Shown in pieces: positions 1 to 11,900 of a stretch of 64,000 bases of DNA. The notes beneath the pieces were generated by a model, which saw only the letters and a program-made list of their open reading frames with translations, was not told where the DNA came from and ran no database searches. How positions within the stretch are numbered: position 1 is the stretch's first letter; the number at the start of each line of letters is the position of its first letter. The stretch is from NCBI GenBank assembly GCA_944474755.1, contig OX104115.1:65764605-65828604 (forward strand), written 5' to 3'. A program made the position numbers and the translations under genes. The stretch is from Limnoperna fortunei. Its lineage: Eukaryota; Mollusca; Bivalvia; Mytilida; Modiolidae.

Positions 1-2940
1 TACACATGGATTATGTTTAAGAAATAAATCTACCATAAAATTGTAATTTTAAGAGGTGAGTAAAAATTATTTATGAACAATATTTATACCTTTGGATGAA
101 GTGTATTAATTTGCTACTTTAAAGTTGGGGGAAAAAATCAGGTTTTGATAATTAAAACTGATAAAAATATTACGGAAATTTTAATTCAGGTTTTGTGTTA
201 ACCTGCAGTACTCGGCTCCACCTGACTTCATTTTTAGAATCCCCTACAATCCAATGACTTCCCTGTTCATGTCCAATACAAACAGCATGTTAGATGCCCG
301 AGGATTCACTGCCTTATTGTTGTTATTTTCTGAAACTACATTCTTTGAAGATCAATTTATTGTCAGAACTATATAGAACTGAAATCATTCATAAATATAT
401 TATATTGCATCCAGGGAAGAGATTGCTTTGTTTTAATGCTCATTCATTATTTTGCCATATATTCACATATCCTATATTAATATAACCTCATCAGCCCCCT
501 CTTTTGTTTTTTATGAGGCAGTCTGTATATTTTTGAATTGTGACCTTTGTGACCAATAAAAGACGCTTACCCATGGTAACATACTATTATTGAAGACAAA
601 CTTGCATTCTGATTGGACAAATAAGTTAAAAATTCTAGGTTCGAACAATCTACATGCACTATGGTATACTCTGAAAATCATCCTTATTTGCATTTCTCAA
701 TAATTATTCCAGCAGATTGGTGTTTTTAAACAATTGGTAGTCATAATTACACTTAAGAAAATGATTTTTATGCCGTAGAATGCCATCTAGAACTGATAAA
801 CAATAATTACATAATAAAACCATACGTTGTGTAATTTTTGCACATTTCCTCTGGGGTATTATATTTACTTTGTTGGTCATCACATCTGTGAACAATTCTC
901 AGGCCAGTGTTGCAATTTACTCCATATTTTCTTGATTTGACCGCCTGACAAAGGCACTCTCTATCAAATGATCCTACACATCTCCCCAGTTTTATATACA
1001 GTTAATATGTTTATTGTTAACTCTATGATTTTTAAAGCCATAAATTTTCTTTCTTTGCATTCGTCGTCATTCACGTGCAGAAAGTAGATGAAGCTCTAAT
1101 TGCAAAGTCTTTTTTTGATAATACACTATTTTTATTCACATGTGTAAAAAATCTATCATGAATACATCAATGTAGCAACCTTCTAATATAGCCTTATTTT
1201 GTTTATTTACCCCCACATGCATTAACGAAAGAAAATGTTAATGTTTCTTGTCTTTTTCTTTCGTTTAATAATTTTTTTAAAAGTTTTTTCTATTGTTGTT
1301 TGTTGAGTTTCAGTTCTTCTTTTAATACATCTCTATGAGTTAAATTAGTCGACTAACATAGTACTTGTTTTTTAATTAAAAAAAATACATGTACAAAAAA
1401 CTTTAAAAAACCAACAAGGACACTTTTTCAAAGCACCAACAAGTACGCATTTAAATTTAAATCACAAGGTCCCTATGCATTTTTCTATCAGGGTTATAGA
1501 CAGTTTATCATGATTTTTGTAATAAATACCGGTGCATACCAGTAGGACCAGTTGTGGTACAATGCAGTTTTATGTAGTCATGAATGAATTTTGTGTTCAT
1601 TTAGAGGGCCCAGTCTGTAGTGTATGTAAATGCCAATTATTTGAGTTATCCAGTTCATTCCACTTGTTTTGAAAGTTAAATCCACAGACCTTCAGTTCCA
1701 GATTTGTTCTGAACAAAATACTTTCAAGTTGAACCAAATAAAAACCACAGATTTTGAGTTCTAGATTTATCCTGAAAAACACTTTTAAGTTTGAAAAATA
1801 GATCAAACTGTATACATACATTTAAATTGTAATGAAACATAAAGAAATTAATATAAATTATATAATAATAATGTGTCATTAGCACATATTTTTCATAGCG
1901 TAATTAATATGTTTAGTTATTGCCTTACTTCAGAGGGTAATAATAGTATGATACTGTCTTACTAGTGAGAGTAATTGGTATGTATATATTGCTTTACTTC
2001 AGAGGTAGTTCATATTAATATGTACCAATGTGCTATGCCCAAGAAAACATACCTGATAAATAAGAGGCATGGATCACCTTGTGACCTCAAATTGCTTTCG
2101 TTTATAGCGCAAATAGCTGCTAATCTTGATGTAGGCAATAATTTGTCAGAGCAAAAGTACCTAAGTGATGCACTGAAGCGTTGAATCCTTTCCTTTCGTT
2201 TATTTGGAGTAGGTTCCCTAGTAGGCAGGGAAGTGTGTTTTGTTTGAGATGTTTATTTATGGACATAAAATAGTTTATCAGCTCACAGTCAACACATAAT
2301 ATTTTTTCAAAACTTTTATATGTGTTTAAGGTCACATTTAAATTTTGACATAAAAATTCTGTAAGGATAAGCAGATAAGATCTTTTTTCCTGTTTTGTAA
2401 TCATGTAAATAGGATTTAAGATTTTAATCAAATACAATACCTTAGTTGTCAATGTCAAGGTTCAACATCATTATTTGTAAACAATTGTAATAGTATTGTT
2501 TGATGTAATACAGAGTCATTGTGGGGTCAAGGTTACATTAGTACATATGGGATGGACCTTGTGGTCACTGTATGTTATGTCATATCTTTATCTAGTTTTG
2601 GTTCCTTATTGCAAGTGCTTTTTCTGTTTAATTTATCTTTCATTATTTTGTTATAATAATACATTAGAAGATGGTAGAAAAATGTTTAATAATAATGAAC
2701 TACATTAGTTGCTGGTTATTTTTTTCTTAAACTTTACTAAATTCTGTAAATGGGACAAAGTATTCATGTAAAAAAAGACTGATCAGATCCATAATTTTTA
2801 AAATTATTTTGACAGCAAGTGTAAGGCCAAATTTAAATGTACATAAGACTTAGTTCAGGTCAGTATGTAGAGAGTGTAATAATAAAGAAATGAATCAGCT
2901 TTTCTCAATTTGAGTGGTAAAAATGCCCTACATTACTTTA
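1..2940. other. no recognisable gene
   Basis: AT-rich sequence with only short random open frames. The only structure I see is a diverged tandem duplication of about 64 bp (1681-1716 resembles 1745-1780). This region may hold the promoter and 5' untranslated exon of the NIPA-like gene, because the first coding exon at 4359 starts right behind a splice acceptor. I cannot place that exon. Confidence 0.5.
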
Positions 2941-2960
2941 ATCAGCAATTGTCTATTTCT

Positions 2961-3173
2961 GGGTCACTGGCGGCAGATTGGTTAAGGAAGTGTTCTTTAT
3001 TGATCGTGCCTATCAACAATGAAGTTGCGGCTTTAAGGCTTACTACAGGCACAATGTGTTTAGCTTTAACTTAATTGACAATGATTGCCAGTTTCCTGTC
3101 ATAGGCTAAGGGTTTTTGCCTGGTACTCTGGCTACCTTTAACAATAGCTGAAAATTGCTTAAACATTCAAACA
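2961..3173 (+). mobile_element. diverged tRNA-derived SINE copy
   Basis: The copy follows the order of the intact SINE at 14797-15059: a box-A-like start near 2969, a box-B region near 3030, then the motifs ttgacaatgattgccagttt, tactctggcta and agctgaaaattgctt. It is clearly diverged. It ends directly against the inverted-repeat element at 3175. Confidence 0.6.
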
Positions 3174-3174
3174 T

Positions 3175-3279
3175 CTGGGTGCCGTTTCATAAAGCAATCG
3201 CTAATTAATGTGCTCGTTATCCCATGCAATTTAAATTTTTAAAAAAAGCTAACGATCGCTTTATGAAACAGCACCCTGG
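3175..3279. mobile_element. 105-bp MITE with near-perfect terminal inverted repeats
   Basis: The left end reads ctgggtgccgtttcataaag and the right end, on the opposite strand, reads ccagggtgctgtttcataaa. The match continues inwards for about 30 bp, so the whole element can fold into one hairpin with an AT-rich loop. An identical copy lies at 3529-3633 because of the 354-bp duplication. I see no clear target-site duplication. Confidence 0.8.
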
Positions 3280-3528
3280 ATTCTAAGTCCGAAAGCCCTT
3301 GGTACCCATTTGGAATACTGTCTTGCCTTACATATATCAATGTAGTCTTTAACTGTTTATAAATTGGTTTGTAACTGAATTTTAGAGAGTAAGAGAAAAA
3401 TTTTATTTACAGCATTTCACAATTAATGGTTTGTTCTCAATTCCTTTATAATTTACTACGGTGCTATGTATATTGGTAGTGTTCAATGAAGATCAGAATA
3501 TAAATGTACAAATATTGATAAAAAATAT

Positions 3529-3633
3529 CTGGGTGCCGTTTCATAAAGCAATCGCTAATTAATGTGCTCGTTATCCCATGCAATTTAAATTTTTAAAAAA
3601 AGCTAACGATCGCTTTATGAAACAGCACCCTGG
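3529..3633. mobile_element. second copy of the 105-bp MITE
   Basis: Same sequence as 3175-3279, carried by the tandem duplication rather than by an independent insertion. Confidence 0.8.
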
Positions 3634-4358
3634 ATTCTAAGTCCGAAAGCCCTTGGTACCCATTTGGAATACTATCTTGCCTTACATATATCAATGTAGT
3701 CTTTAACTGTTTATAAATTGGTTTGTAACTGAATTTTAGAGAGTAAGAGAAAAATTTTATTTACAGCATTTCACAATTAATGGTTTGTTCTCAATTCCTT
3801 TATAATTTACTACGGGGCTATGTATATTGGTAGTGTTCAATGAAGATCAGAATATAAATGTACAAATATTGATAAAAAATATAAACATTTTATTAGTGAT
3901 ACGTGTGCCATCTGTTTTAAGATTCTTGGATACATGATATCTTATAGATATATCATTAATATAAAACAAAGATTATGAAGAATGAAGGAACAGTTATAAA
4001 TATAACAGGAAAGAAGAACACGAGGATCCAAGTTAGGTTTCATATATGGGGTTTCAATAAACAAGTATGATTGTCAAAAAGTCGCGAGTTGTGGTTTAAA
4101 TTTCCGGTTATATACTACAACAGTATTACTTATGGTAAGAAATACAGATCTGTATTGAGTAGTGTCTCAGTCTTTGTTTCTTTCATACAGATGACATGAC
4201 ACATGATGGCGAGAAACCCTGACATGATGTTAAGTAATCTGCAGATTAGTGGTCACAGATATTTTATTGAATGAAAAAATAACTTGTGTGTGTTTGACAT
4301 TAATGTTGTTGAAAGTGTAATACAATACATATTTTAACTTTGACGAGACCTTTTTCAG

Positions 4359-4551
4359 ATGCTACAGACTGTGACAATGGTTTCCAGTAATTCTTCTAAA
4401 ATGTCAAACTCACAGACAGTCAGCCCAGAGGATATAACAAGCTTTTGGATTGGGTTTGGATTGGCGTTTAGTTCCACCATCTTTATTGGGACAAGCTTCA
4501 TCTTCAAAAAATTGGGCTTACGACGATTGGCAAGTCAGGGTACCAGAGCAG
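4359..4551 (+). CDS. NIPA2-like Mg2+ transporter, first coding exon
   Basis: First coding exon of a NIPA-family membrane protein. Family members are multi-pass (about nine membrane segments) divalent-cation, mainly Mg2+, transporters of plasma membrane and early endosomes. The exon follows an acceptor (ttttcag at 4352-4358) and ends at 4551 before gtatgagt. The ATG at 4359 gives 64 codons plus one base, with membrane segment 1 in FWIGFGLAFSSTIFIGTSFI followed by the family motif FKKLGLRRLA. ATGs at codons 7 and 15 could also serve as the start. Five exons (4359-4551, 9850-9906, 10806-10896, 11390-11550, 12445-13061) join in frame to about 372 codons, close to vertebrate NIPA2 at about 360. 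RADQGGYGYLKEWLWWAG across the first junction fits NIPA2 better than NIPA1. The 5' untranslated exon was not found. Confidence 0.93.
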
Positions 4552-4679
4552 GTATGAGTTGATATAATACATGAAGATTTTATACAGGGTAACATTTGTT
4601 AAACAAACAAATTAGATAAACATGTATTGGTATAGATCAGTTATGTCAAAGCAGCTTTATTTATTTTCAGAATATTTAG

Positions 4680-5460
4680 TTTTTTATACCCAGCCACAAA
4701 AAGTGGTGGGGTATAATGTTATACCCTCCAAATGGATGAGTATCCGTCCCTCCATCTGTCATGCCGTCCATCTGTCCAGGCCTTGGTGGTTTCCAGATGA
4801 TAACCTGAAAACATATCAACAGATTTTGTAAAAACTTGCACAGCTGTTAAGTACTGTATAATGAAGATTTAGTTTAATTTCAGCGTGTAGATTTTGACTG
4901 ATTCCCAATTCAGATTTTTTTTTGGTCCTCATATGGTGGTTTCCATATGATAACTTGAAAACATGTCAACAGATTTTTTTTTAAACTTTGCACAGCTGTT
5001 AAGTACTATAAAATGAAGATCAAGTTAAATTTTCAGCACAATTCATTTTGTAGTTTTTGACTTAGGCCTATTCAAATTTTTTTTGTTCAACAGTTGGTGG
5101 TTTTTAGATGATTATAACTTGAAAATGCATCTACAGATTTTTTTTTAAACTTTGCACAGCTGTTAAATACTATAAATGAAGAGTAAGTTCAATTTTCAGC
5201 ACAATCAAGTTTGGACTAAATGCTATAAAATGAAGGTCAAGTTCAATTTTAGAACAATCCAATTCGTAGTTTTCGACTTAGGCCAATCATATTTTTTTTT
5301 TGTCAACAGTTGTCGGTTTCCAAATGGTAACTAGAAAAAAATTTGACAGATTTTGTTGAAACATTGCACAGCTGTTAAGTACTATAAAATTAAAATAAAG
5401 CTCAATGTTCAATTTTTTTTTGAGTAAGGCAAATTAAAAAAAATTGTCCAAATTAATTTT
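4680..5460 (+). repeat. diverged tandem repeat, unit about 150-210 bp
   Basis: Units share the motifs tggtggtttccagatgataac, acagattttttttt, gcacagctgttaagtacta, aaatgaagatcaagtt and ttttcagcacaat. Unit starts lie near 4785, 4930, 5095 and 5300. A further piece of the same unit at 6228-6325 follows the 146-bp array, so that array seems to be embedded in this repeat. It begins with a small imperfect inverted repeat (ataccc...ggggtat, 4684-4712). Located in intron 1 of the NIPA-like gene. Confidence 0.75.
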
Positions 5461-5489
5461 TTCAAAAAATTTCTTGACAAACAGATTTT

Positions 5490-6110
5490 TGTCCTCTGTA
5501 ACTATGCATGGTAGGATGAAAATATTTGGTGTATAGGTTGCTGATGACTAGTACATGACTGTCTGGTAGGTGTCACTTGACCTTGACCTCAATTTCACGG
5601 TCCAGCCACTACGTTAAAGTTTTTGGGTTACAACAGTTCCTCTGTAACTACGCGTGGTAGGATGAAAATATTTGGTGTATAGGTTGCTGATGACTAGTAC
5701 ATGACTGTCTGGTAGGTGTCACCTGACCTTGACCTCAATTTCACGGTCCAGCGACTACGTTAAAGTTTTGGGGTTACGACAGTTCCTCTGTAACTACGCA
5801 TGGTAGGATGACAATATTTGGTGTATAGGTTGCTGATGACTAGTACATGACTGTCTGGTAGGTGTCACCTGACCTTGACCTCAATTTAACGGTCTAGCGA
5901 CTAGGTTAAAGTTTTTGGGTTACGATAGTTCCTCTGTAACTACGCATGGTAGGATGACAATATTTGGTATATAGGTTGCTGATGAATAGTACAAGACTGT
6001 CTGGTAGGTTCCACCTGACCTTGACCTCAATTTCACGGTCCAGCGACTACGTTAAAGTTTTTGGGTTACGGCTGTTCCCCTGTAACTATGCAGGGTATGG
6101 TGACAATATT
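5490..6110 (+). repeat. 146-bp tandem repeat array (about four copies)
   Basis: The motif cctctgtaacta recurs at exactly 146-bp spacing (5495, 5641, 5787, 5933, 6079), and tgaccttgacctcaa recurs at 5578, 5724, 5870 and 6016. Units differ by only a few bases. The same 146-bp unit forms a five-copy array at 60110-60790, and both arrays run into the same downstream block of about 100 bp. The reverse strand of each unit has the direct repeat AGGTCAAGGTCA. Confidence 0.92.
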
Positions 6111-6117
6111 TTGTATA

Positions 6118-6226
6118 CAGGCTGCTGCTGATATTTAATGCTATTTACGTAATGCTTATGACGAAATTTATTTTCGTTACTGATGCGGAATGCAGGCGAG
6201 ATGTTTTTCTGTGTCCACACTTGTGT
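6118..6226 (+). mobile_element. terminal block shared with the repeat at 60830-60930
   Basis: The block from gctgctgatatttaatgcta through gatgcggaatgcaggcgaga to gtgtccacacttgt also occurs, almost unchanged, downstream of the 146-bp array in the kinesin intron. It is probably the end of one transposon family, with the 146-bp units as its variable interior. Confidence 0.75.
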
Positions 6227-6329
6227 TAATACTTTGCACAGTTGTTAAGTCCTATAAAATGAAGATTAAGTTGAATTTTCAGCACAATCCCATTGGTAGT
6301 TTGAGTTGGGCCAATTTGAAATTATGTGT

Positions 6330-7100
6330 ATAGGTCCAATGTCTAGGTAAACATTTTCTTCTGAGATGGATGGTTATCATGCTCAGTTGTTCCATAGGCT
6401 GATTTATAATTCAGTAAAATGTGTTAATGAATATTAAAAACAAGGCAACATGGTCCTCGGTCATTTAATGTCCCATTAGATGCCATATTTTTCACCTGAA
6501 GTCTGATTGAAGATATGATTATTATATGTGTTGTTTGATCTTCTCTTTGTCATTACTAAAACATGCTATGGGTACACTTTAAGTATACAAAAACTTCAGT
6601 TTCATTGTTAGTCTCCGCACAAGAATGTTTATTTTATTTACCTTTGTATTACAGACAAAAGAATTTAATGATTTTTTGGTAACACTTTTTCCATTGTTGA
6701 TCAGAATTAGTTTGTTCTATATTGATTTAGTTCTCATTTTCACTGGTAAAATAATATGTTAATAATACATGTACATGAATGTAACAGTGACATGAAGTTA
6801 AAAGTATTTTTGGTTTTAAGCAAAACTGATTTTTCACATAATCTAAGCCTTAATTTTAAAAATAATAATAAATTTGCGTAACTGGACTTTAGCATTTTCT
6901 CATGCATGTCATAATATAGAATTCATAACATGTAAGAAGTTTGTTTAAATCTATCCCACAGTTAAATTGCTCAAACATGCATTAATCTACTCTAGTACAT
7001 GTAGTTTGTTTATTTTTATAAATGTATAACATTCAAACAATCTTATATTTTGGTTTCTTCTTGTAAATTACTAAAAAAAAAAACCAAAAGAATTCGATAA
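6330..7100. other. intron sequence, nothing recognised
   Basis: AT-rich part of intron 1 of the NIPA-like gene. I see no exon, repeat unit or inverted repeat of note. Confidence 0.5.
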
Positions 7101-7173
7101 CACACCAATGTCCACTCATTCACCTTTTGCTATCCCACCAATGACCACCAGTCAACCAGTCATCATCACAGTG

Positions 7174-9374
7174 GTCAGACCACCAATGTCCACCCCTCCA
7201 CTATGGGCAGCCAACCAATGTCCACCCCTCCACTATGGGCAGCCCACCAATGTCCACCCCTCCACTATGGACAGCCCACCAATGTCCACCCCTCCACTAT
7301 AAGCAGACCACCAATGTCCACCCCTCCACTATGGGCAGCCCACCAATGTCCACCCCTCCACTATGGGCAGACCACCAATGTCCACCCCTCCACTTTAGAC
7401 AGCCCACCAATGTCCACCCCTCCACTATGGGCAGCCCACCAATGTCCACCCCTCCACTATGGGCAGACCACCAATGTCCACCCCTCCACTTTAGACAGCC
7501 CACCAATGTCCACCCCTCCACTATGGGCAGCCCACCAATGTCCACCCCTCCACTATGGGCAGGTCACCAATGTCCACCCCTCCACTTTAGACAGACCACC
7601 AATGTCCACCCCTCCACTGGGCAGCCCACCAATGTCCACCCCTCCACTATGGGCAGCCCACCAATGTCCACCCCTCCACTATAGGCAGCCCACCAATGTC
7701 CACCCCTCCATTATAGGCAGCCCACCAATGTCCACCCCTCCACTATGGGCAGACCACCAATGTCCACCCCTCCACTATTGGCAGCCCACCAATGTCCACC
7801 CCTCCACTATGGACAGCCCACCAATGTCCACTCCTCCACTATGGACAGCCCACCAATGTCCACCCCTCCACTATGGGCAGACCACCAATGTCCACCCCTC
7901 CACTATAGGCAGCCCACCAATGTCCACCCCTCCACTATGGGCAGCCCACCATGTCCACCCCTCCACTATGGGCAGGCCACCAATGTCCACCCCTCCACTA
8001 TGGGCAGCCCACCAATGTCCACCCCTCCACTATGGGCAGGCCACCAATGTCCACCCCTCCACTATAGGCAGCCCACCAATGTCCACCCCTCCACTATGGG
8101 CAGCCCACCAATGTCCACCCCTCAACCCCTCCACTATGGGCAGCCCACAAATGTCCACCCCTCCACTATAGGCAGCCCACCAATGTCCACCCCTCCACTA
8201 TGGGCATGCCACCAATGTCCACCCCTCCACTATAGGCAGCCCACCAATGTCCACCCCTCCACTATGGGCAACCCACCAATGTCCACCCCTCCACTATGGG
8301 CAGCCCACCAATGTCCACCCCTCCACTATAGGCAGACCACCAATGTCCACCCCTCCACTATAGGCAGCCCACCAATGTCCACCCCTCCACTATGGGCAGA
8401 CCACCAATGTCCACCCCTCCACTTTAGGCAGCCCACCAATTTCCACCCCTCCACTATAGGCAGCCCACCAATGTCCACCCCTCCACTATAGGCAGCCCAC
8501 CAATGTCCACCCCTCCACTATAGGCAGCCCACCAATGTCCACCCCTCCACTATGGGCAGACCACCAATGTCCACCCCTCCACTATAGGCAGCCCACCAAT
8601 TTCCACCCCTCCACTATAGGCAGCCCACCAATGTCCACCCCTCCACTATGGGCAGCCCACCAATGTCCACCCCTCCACTATAGGCAGCCCACCAATGTCC
8701 ACCCCTCCACTATGGGCAGCCCACCAATGTCCACCCCTCCACTATGGGCAGCCCACCAATGTCCACCCCTCCACTATAGGCAGCCCACCAATGTCAACCC
8801 CTCCACTATGGGCAGCCCACCAATGTCCACCCCTCCACTATAGGCAGCCCACCAATGTCCACCCCTCCACTATGGGCAGACCACCAGTGTCCACCCCTCC
8901 ACTATGGGCAGCCCACCAATGTCCACCCCTCCACTATGGGCCGCCCACCAATGTCCACCCCTCCACTATGGGCCGCCCACCAATGTCCACCCCTCCACTA
9001 TGGGCAGCCCACCAATGTCCACCCCTCCACTATGGGCAGCCCACCAATGTCCACCCCTCCACTATGGGCAGACCACCAATGTCCACCCCTCCACTATAGG
9101 CAGCTTATCAATGTCCACCCCTCCACTATGGGCAGACCACCAATGTCCACCCCTCCACTATAGGCAGCCCACCAATGTCCACCTCTCCACTATGGGCAAC
9201 CCACCAATGTCCACCCCTCCACTATAGGCAGCCCACCAATGTCCACCCCTCCACTTTAGGCAGACCACCAATGTCCACCCCTCCACTATAGGCAGCTTAT
9301 CAATGTCCACCCCTCCACTATGGGCAGACCACCAATGTCCACCCCTCCACTATAGGCAGCTTATCAATGTCCAC
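7174..9374 (+). repeat. 32-bp minisatellite, about 69 copies
   Basis: A 32-bp unit with core ccaccaatgtccacccctcc followed by actat(g/a)ggcag repeats for 2.2 kb. It is GC-rich within an AT-rich intron. Variants recur in patterns: actatggg, actatagg and actttagg, cagccc or cagacc, and a cagcttatc variant at 9101, 9293 and 9357 (spaced 192 and 64 bp, whole multiples of 32). A few units carry indels, near 7615, 7950 and 8120. Since 32 is not a multiple of 3, the array gives apparently long reading frames in all forward frames, broken only where tatagg or tttag adds a stop. These frames are not genes. The array sits inside intron 1 of the NIPA-like gene, 476 bp upstream of exon 2. Confidence 0.98.
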
Positions 9375-9849
9375 CGCTTCTTCATTGATCTTTGTAAAAG
9401 TTGCCCTGAACATAAATAATTGGGACTTTTAAATGTTTATACTTATCAATATTGTAAGGCAAAAGTTCAATCCAGAAGGTGTGAAAGTTTAACAAGTCCT
9501 CCATCCACACACACACACATGTGCTCACTTTCACTGATGATAGGTGGAAAAAGCAAACTCCTGTGTAATTCATCTGTTAAAAACAACATTGTAGCTTACT
9601 TCAGTAACCAAATAGTTACTGGTTTTCTAAAACTGAATTGAATTGTGGGTAATTTGAATGTTTATCTTACCACAATGCAAAATACATTGTGTCTTTGGTT
9701 AGAAACTTTCAGTTGTTGAATAAAACATTCAACACCTTTTACTGTTTGACATTTTAAAAGTAATGATGCAACTGTGCATTGTTTTAAACCAGTCAAATGA
9801 CCACTGATTATTGTTCGAATTAGCTATTTGAAATTTTATTTATTTTCAG

Positions 9850-9906
9850 ACCAGGGTGGTTATGGGTATCTTAAAGAATGGCTATGGTGGGCAGGCATGT
9901 CTCTTA
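9850..9906 (+). CDS. NIPA2-like Mg2+ transporter, exon 2
   Basis: A 57-bp exon behind ttattttcag and before gtaagtaac. With the base carried over from exon 1 it reads DQGGYGYLKEWLWWAGMSL, a highly conserved stretch of NIPA2-type proteins (QGG-x-x-YLKEWLWWAG). It ends in phase 1. The intron before it is 5.3 kb and holds the minisatellite and the 146-bp array. It is too short and lacks an ATG in the right place, so a plain reading-frame search would miss it. Confidence 0.93.
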
Positions 9907-10422
9907 GTAAGTAACACAGTGTCAGTTTAATGTCTTAAAATCATGTTAAAGTAAATTGTTCAATGATATATTGTCTACTTTCCCTGTCAATCATATTGGA
10001 GAAAGATGTTAAAACTGCAGTTCCAGTATTGTAGAAAAAAGTCTCCTTTTCTTGCATACTTAGTAGATTACATATAAACAAAATGGAATTTAGTGCCCAG
10101 CATACTTGTACTAAGCTTACAAACTTAATAAGTGGCTCAGTACTTGCAAAGTCTACATGTTGTATCTGGGTGCTGAAGTTTTCTTAAGCATTGTTGAGAT
10201 ACAGATGAACAAGTTCTTTATAATTAGCCATGCTTTCATCTACATGTACCAGGTAATTTCAATTATCTATACACTGTAATTGGCTCATTTTGTGCCTTAA
10301 AATTATCTCATCAGTCTATTGACACTTATACACAAATGTTGAATAACAAGCCCATTCACTTATTATAAGAAGTCATACCTAATAATGATACTAAATCACA
10401 TGAAATTCTACATTAAAAGTTT

Positions 10423-10560
10423 GTTTGGGGTTTAATGCCACTTTCAGCATTTCTTTCAGCTATATTGTAGTTTTCAGTTTAATTGGGTGGAGGGAGCTGA
10501 AGTACCTTGTGAAAACTCGACATTCGGCAGGAAAACTGGGAGTTCAGGTTGTTGTCAAGC
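10423..10560 (-). mobile_element. diverged SINE copy, reverse orientation
   Basis: On the - strand the 3' half of the SINE family is recognisable. Read on the + strand it runs gtttggggtttaatgccact, tttcagctatattgtagttt, ggtgg, tcggcaggaaaactggga. Located in intron 2 of the NIPA-like gene. Confidence 0.55.
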
Positions 10561-10804
10561 AGTCTGACTACAGAAAAGCTCAAACCTAAAATTTCAGAGT
10601 AGAAAACATAAACATGAATAAACTAACTAATTGTCAGTAAAGTGGATAATAAATTAATGAATTAATTCTTGATAAAACCTCTTTGTTTGATGTTGTATTC
10701 CAAGTAAATAATAGCTTATTTGCTGCTTTTACATTTTTTTTTCTTGTTTTTTTATTTTTATTATTTTTTGTGAATTTGATTAATTTGCTGCTGTTTTTAT
10801 TTAA

Positions 10805-10897
<93 letters not shown>

Positions 10898-11389
10898 TAG
10901 GTATTAAAACAATCGACACTAGTTATACCAAACAATTAATGTGAAGAAAAAGAAATTATAGTTACTGCATATATATACTAGTAGTTAAGCCCAGTGCATA
11001 ACAGGTGGCAATTATTGGAGCCCCTGTCATTTGGAAGGTTATTAATTCATAATACAGAAAGCCTGGATGTGGACATGAGTAAATGTTTTGGCGAGTACTA
11101 CACACCTTTTCTAAATTAGCCATTTGTTTATATCAGTTGTGACCAGTTAAAAAAGATGGATTTTAAAAGCGTGCCAAGATGTTCGGTCATGTTCTAAGGG
11201 AAACAACTCTAATTTTTCAGCTGCTTTTCTGACAAGCCATTTATTTGAAATTGCCACTGATAAAAATAAACAAATTGAGCTAGTTTCAAACTGAATTTTG
11301 GAGAAAAAAAAATAAAAATCTTAGAAAATTAGAAAATAGTTTTTAAAAATGTGCAATTGGTGACATTAAATTTTCTTATTTCATTGCAG

Positions 11390-11550
11390 CTCTGTTTTAT
11401 CGTCGATATTTTTGCGAGAGAAGTTAAATTTACTTGGTAAAATGGGATGTGCCTTGTGTGTGATCGGGTCCACTGTCATGGTTTTACATTCACCACAAGA
11501 ACAGACAGTTGACAATATGGATGCCTTAAAATCAAAAGTTCAAGAGCCAG
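11390..11550 (+). CDS. NIPA2-like Mg2+ transporter, exon 4
   Basis: A 161-bp exon from tttcattgcag to the donor gtaataaa. It reads SVLSSIFLREKLNLLGKMGC, then ALCVIGSTVMVLHSPQEQ, then a hydrophilic loop ending VQEPG. The motifs ReKLNLxGKxGC and GSTVMVxHxP are family hallmarks. It ends in phase 1, and the last G joins GA of exon 5 to make the glycine in EPG-FIVYA, matching the DPGFVVF junction of vertebrate NIPA2. Skipping the candidate microexon at 12273-12296 keeps the frame. Confidence 0.94.
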
Positions 11551-11768
11551 GTAATAAAAAGTTTGTCTTAGAACACTGATCAATACTAGTAGTAATTCAC
11601 GTTTAGGACTGGACATTTAACAGCCGGGCTTAAAATCTTAGGTTATTATTTCCAATATTGGCTTCAATATATAATTTTATTTATTTTATAGGTTACTTTT
11701 CAATATAAATGGACATAAACCAAACATCCAAACAATCAATCAATCAATATAAATGTGTTTTTAAACTT

Positions 11769-11900
11769 AAGATGGCCGAGTGGTTAACATAGTTAGCCAT
11801 CTACTATTGATCATATCGGGTCTAGTCTCACTGCAGGCAAGGTGTACTAGACTCTAATCTTAATTGACAAGGATTGCCAGTTTTGCCTCCAAATGTTTTC
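11769..11900 (+). mobile_element. 5' part of a tRNA-derived SINE
   Basis: The head aagatggccgagtggttaac resembles a tRNA box A, and the copy goes on through ctactattgatcat, tctcactgcaggcaaggtgt and cttaattgacaaggattgcc. The 3' tail typical of the family is missing. It lies in intron 4 of the NIPA-like gene. Confidence 0.65.

Larger units (their letters stand above)
3175..3882. repeat. 354-bp tandem duplication
   Basis: Bases 3175-3528 are repeated immediately as 3529-3882. I see two substitutions (tactgtctt versus tactatctt, and acggtgcta versus acggggcta), so the duplication is young. Each copy starts with the small inverted-repeat element described separately. It lies about 0.5 kb upstream of the first coding exon of the NIPA-like gene. 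Confidence 0.93.

Noticed and set aside
1597..2458. Open frames upstream of the NIPA-like gene on both strands
   Set aside because: Short, AT-rich, overlapping and without domains or splice signals in support. They are expected by chance.
7108..9227. Several long forward reading frames rich in MSTPPLWAAHQCPPLHYGQ-type repeats
   Set aside because: They are products of the 32-bp minisatellite, whose unit length is not a multiple of three and which happens to lack stops in most units. They overlap each other in different frames and lie inside an intron.
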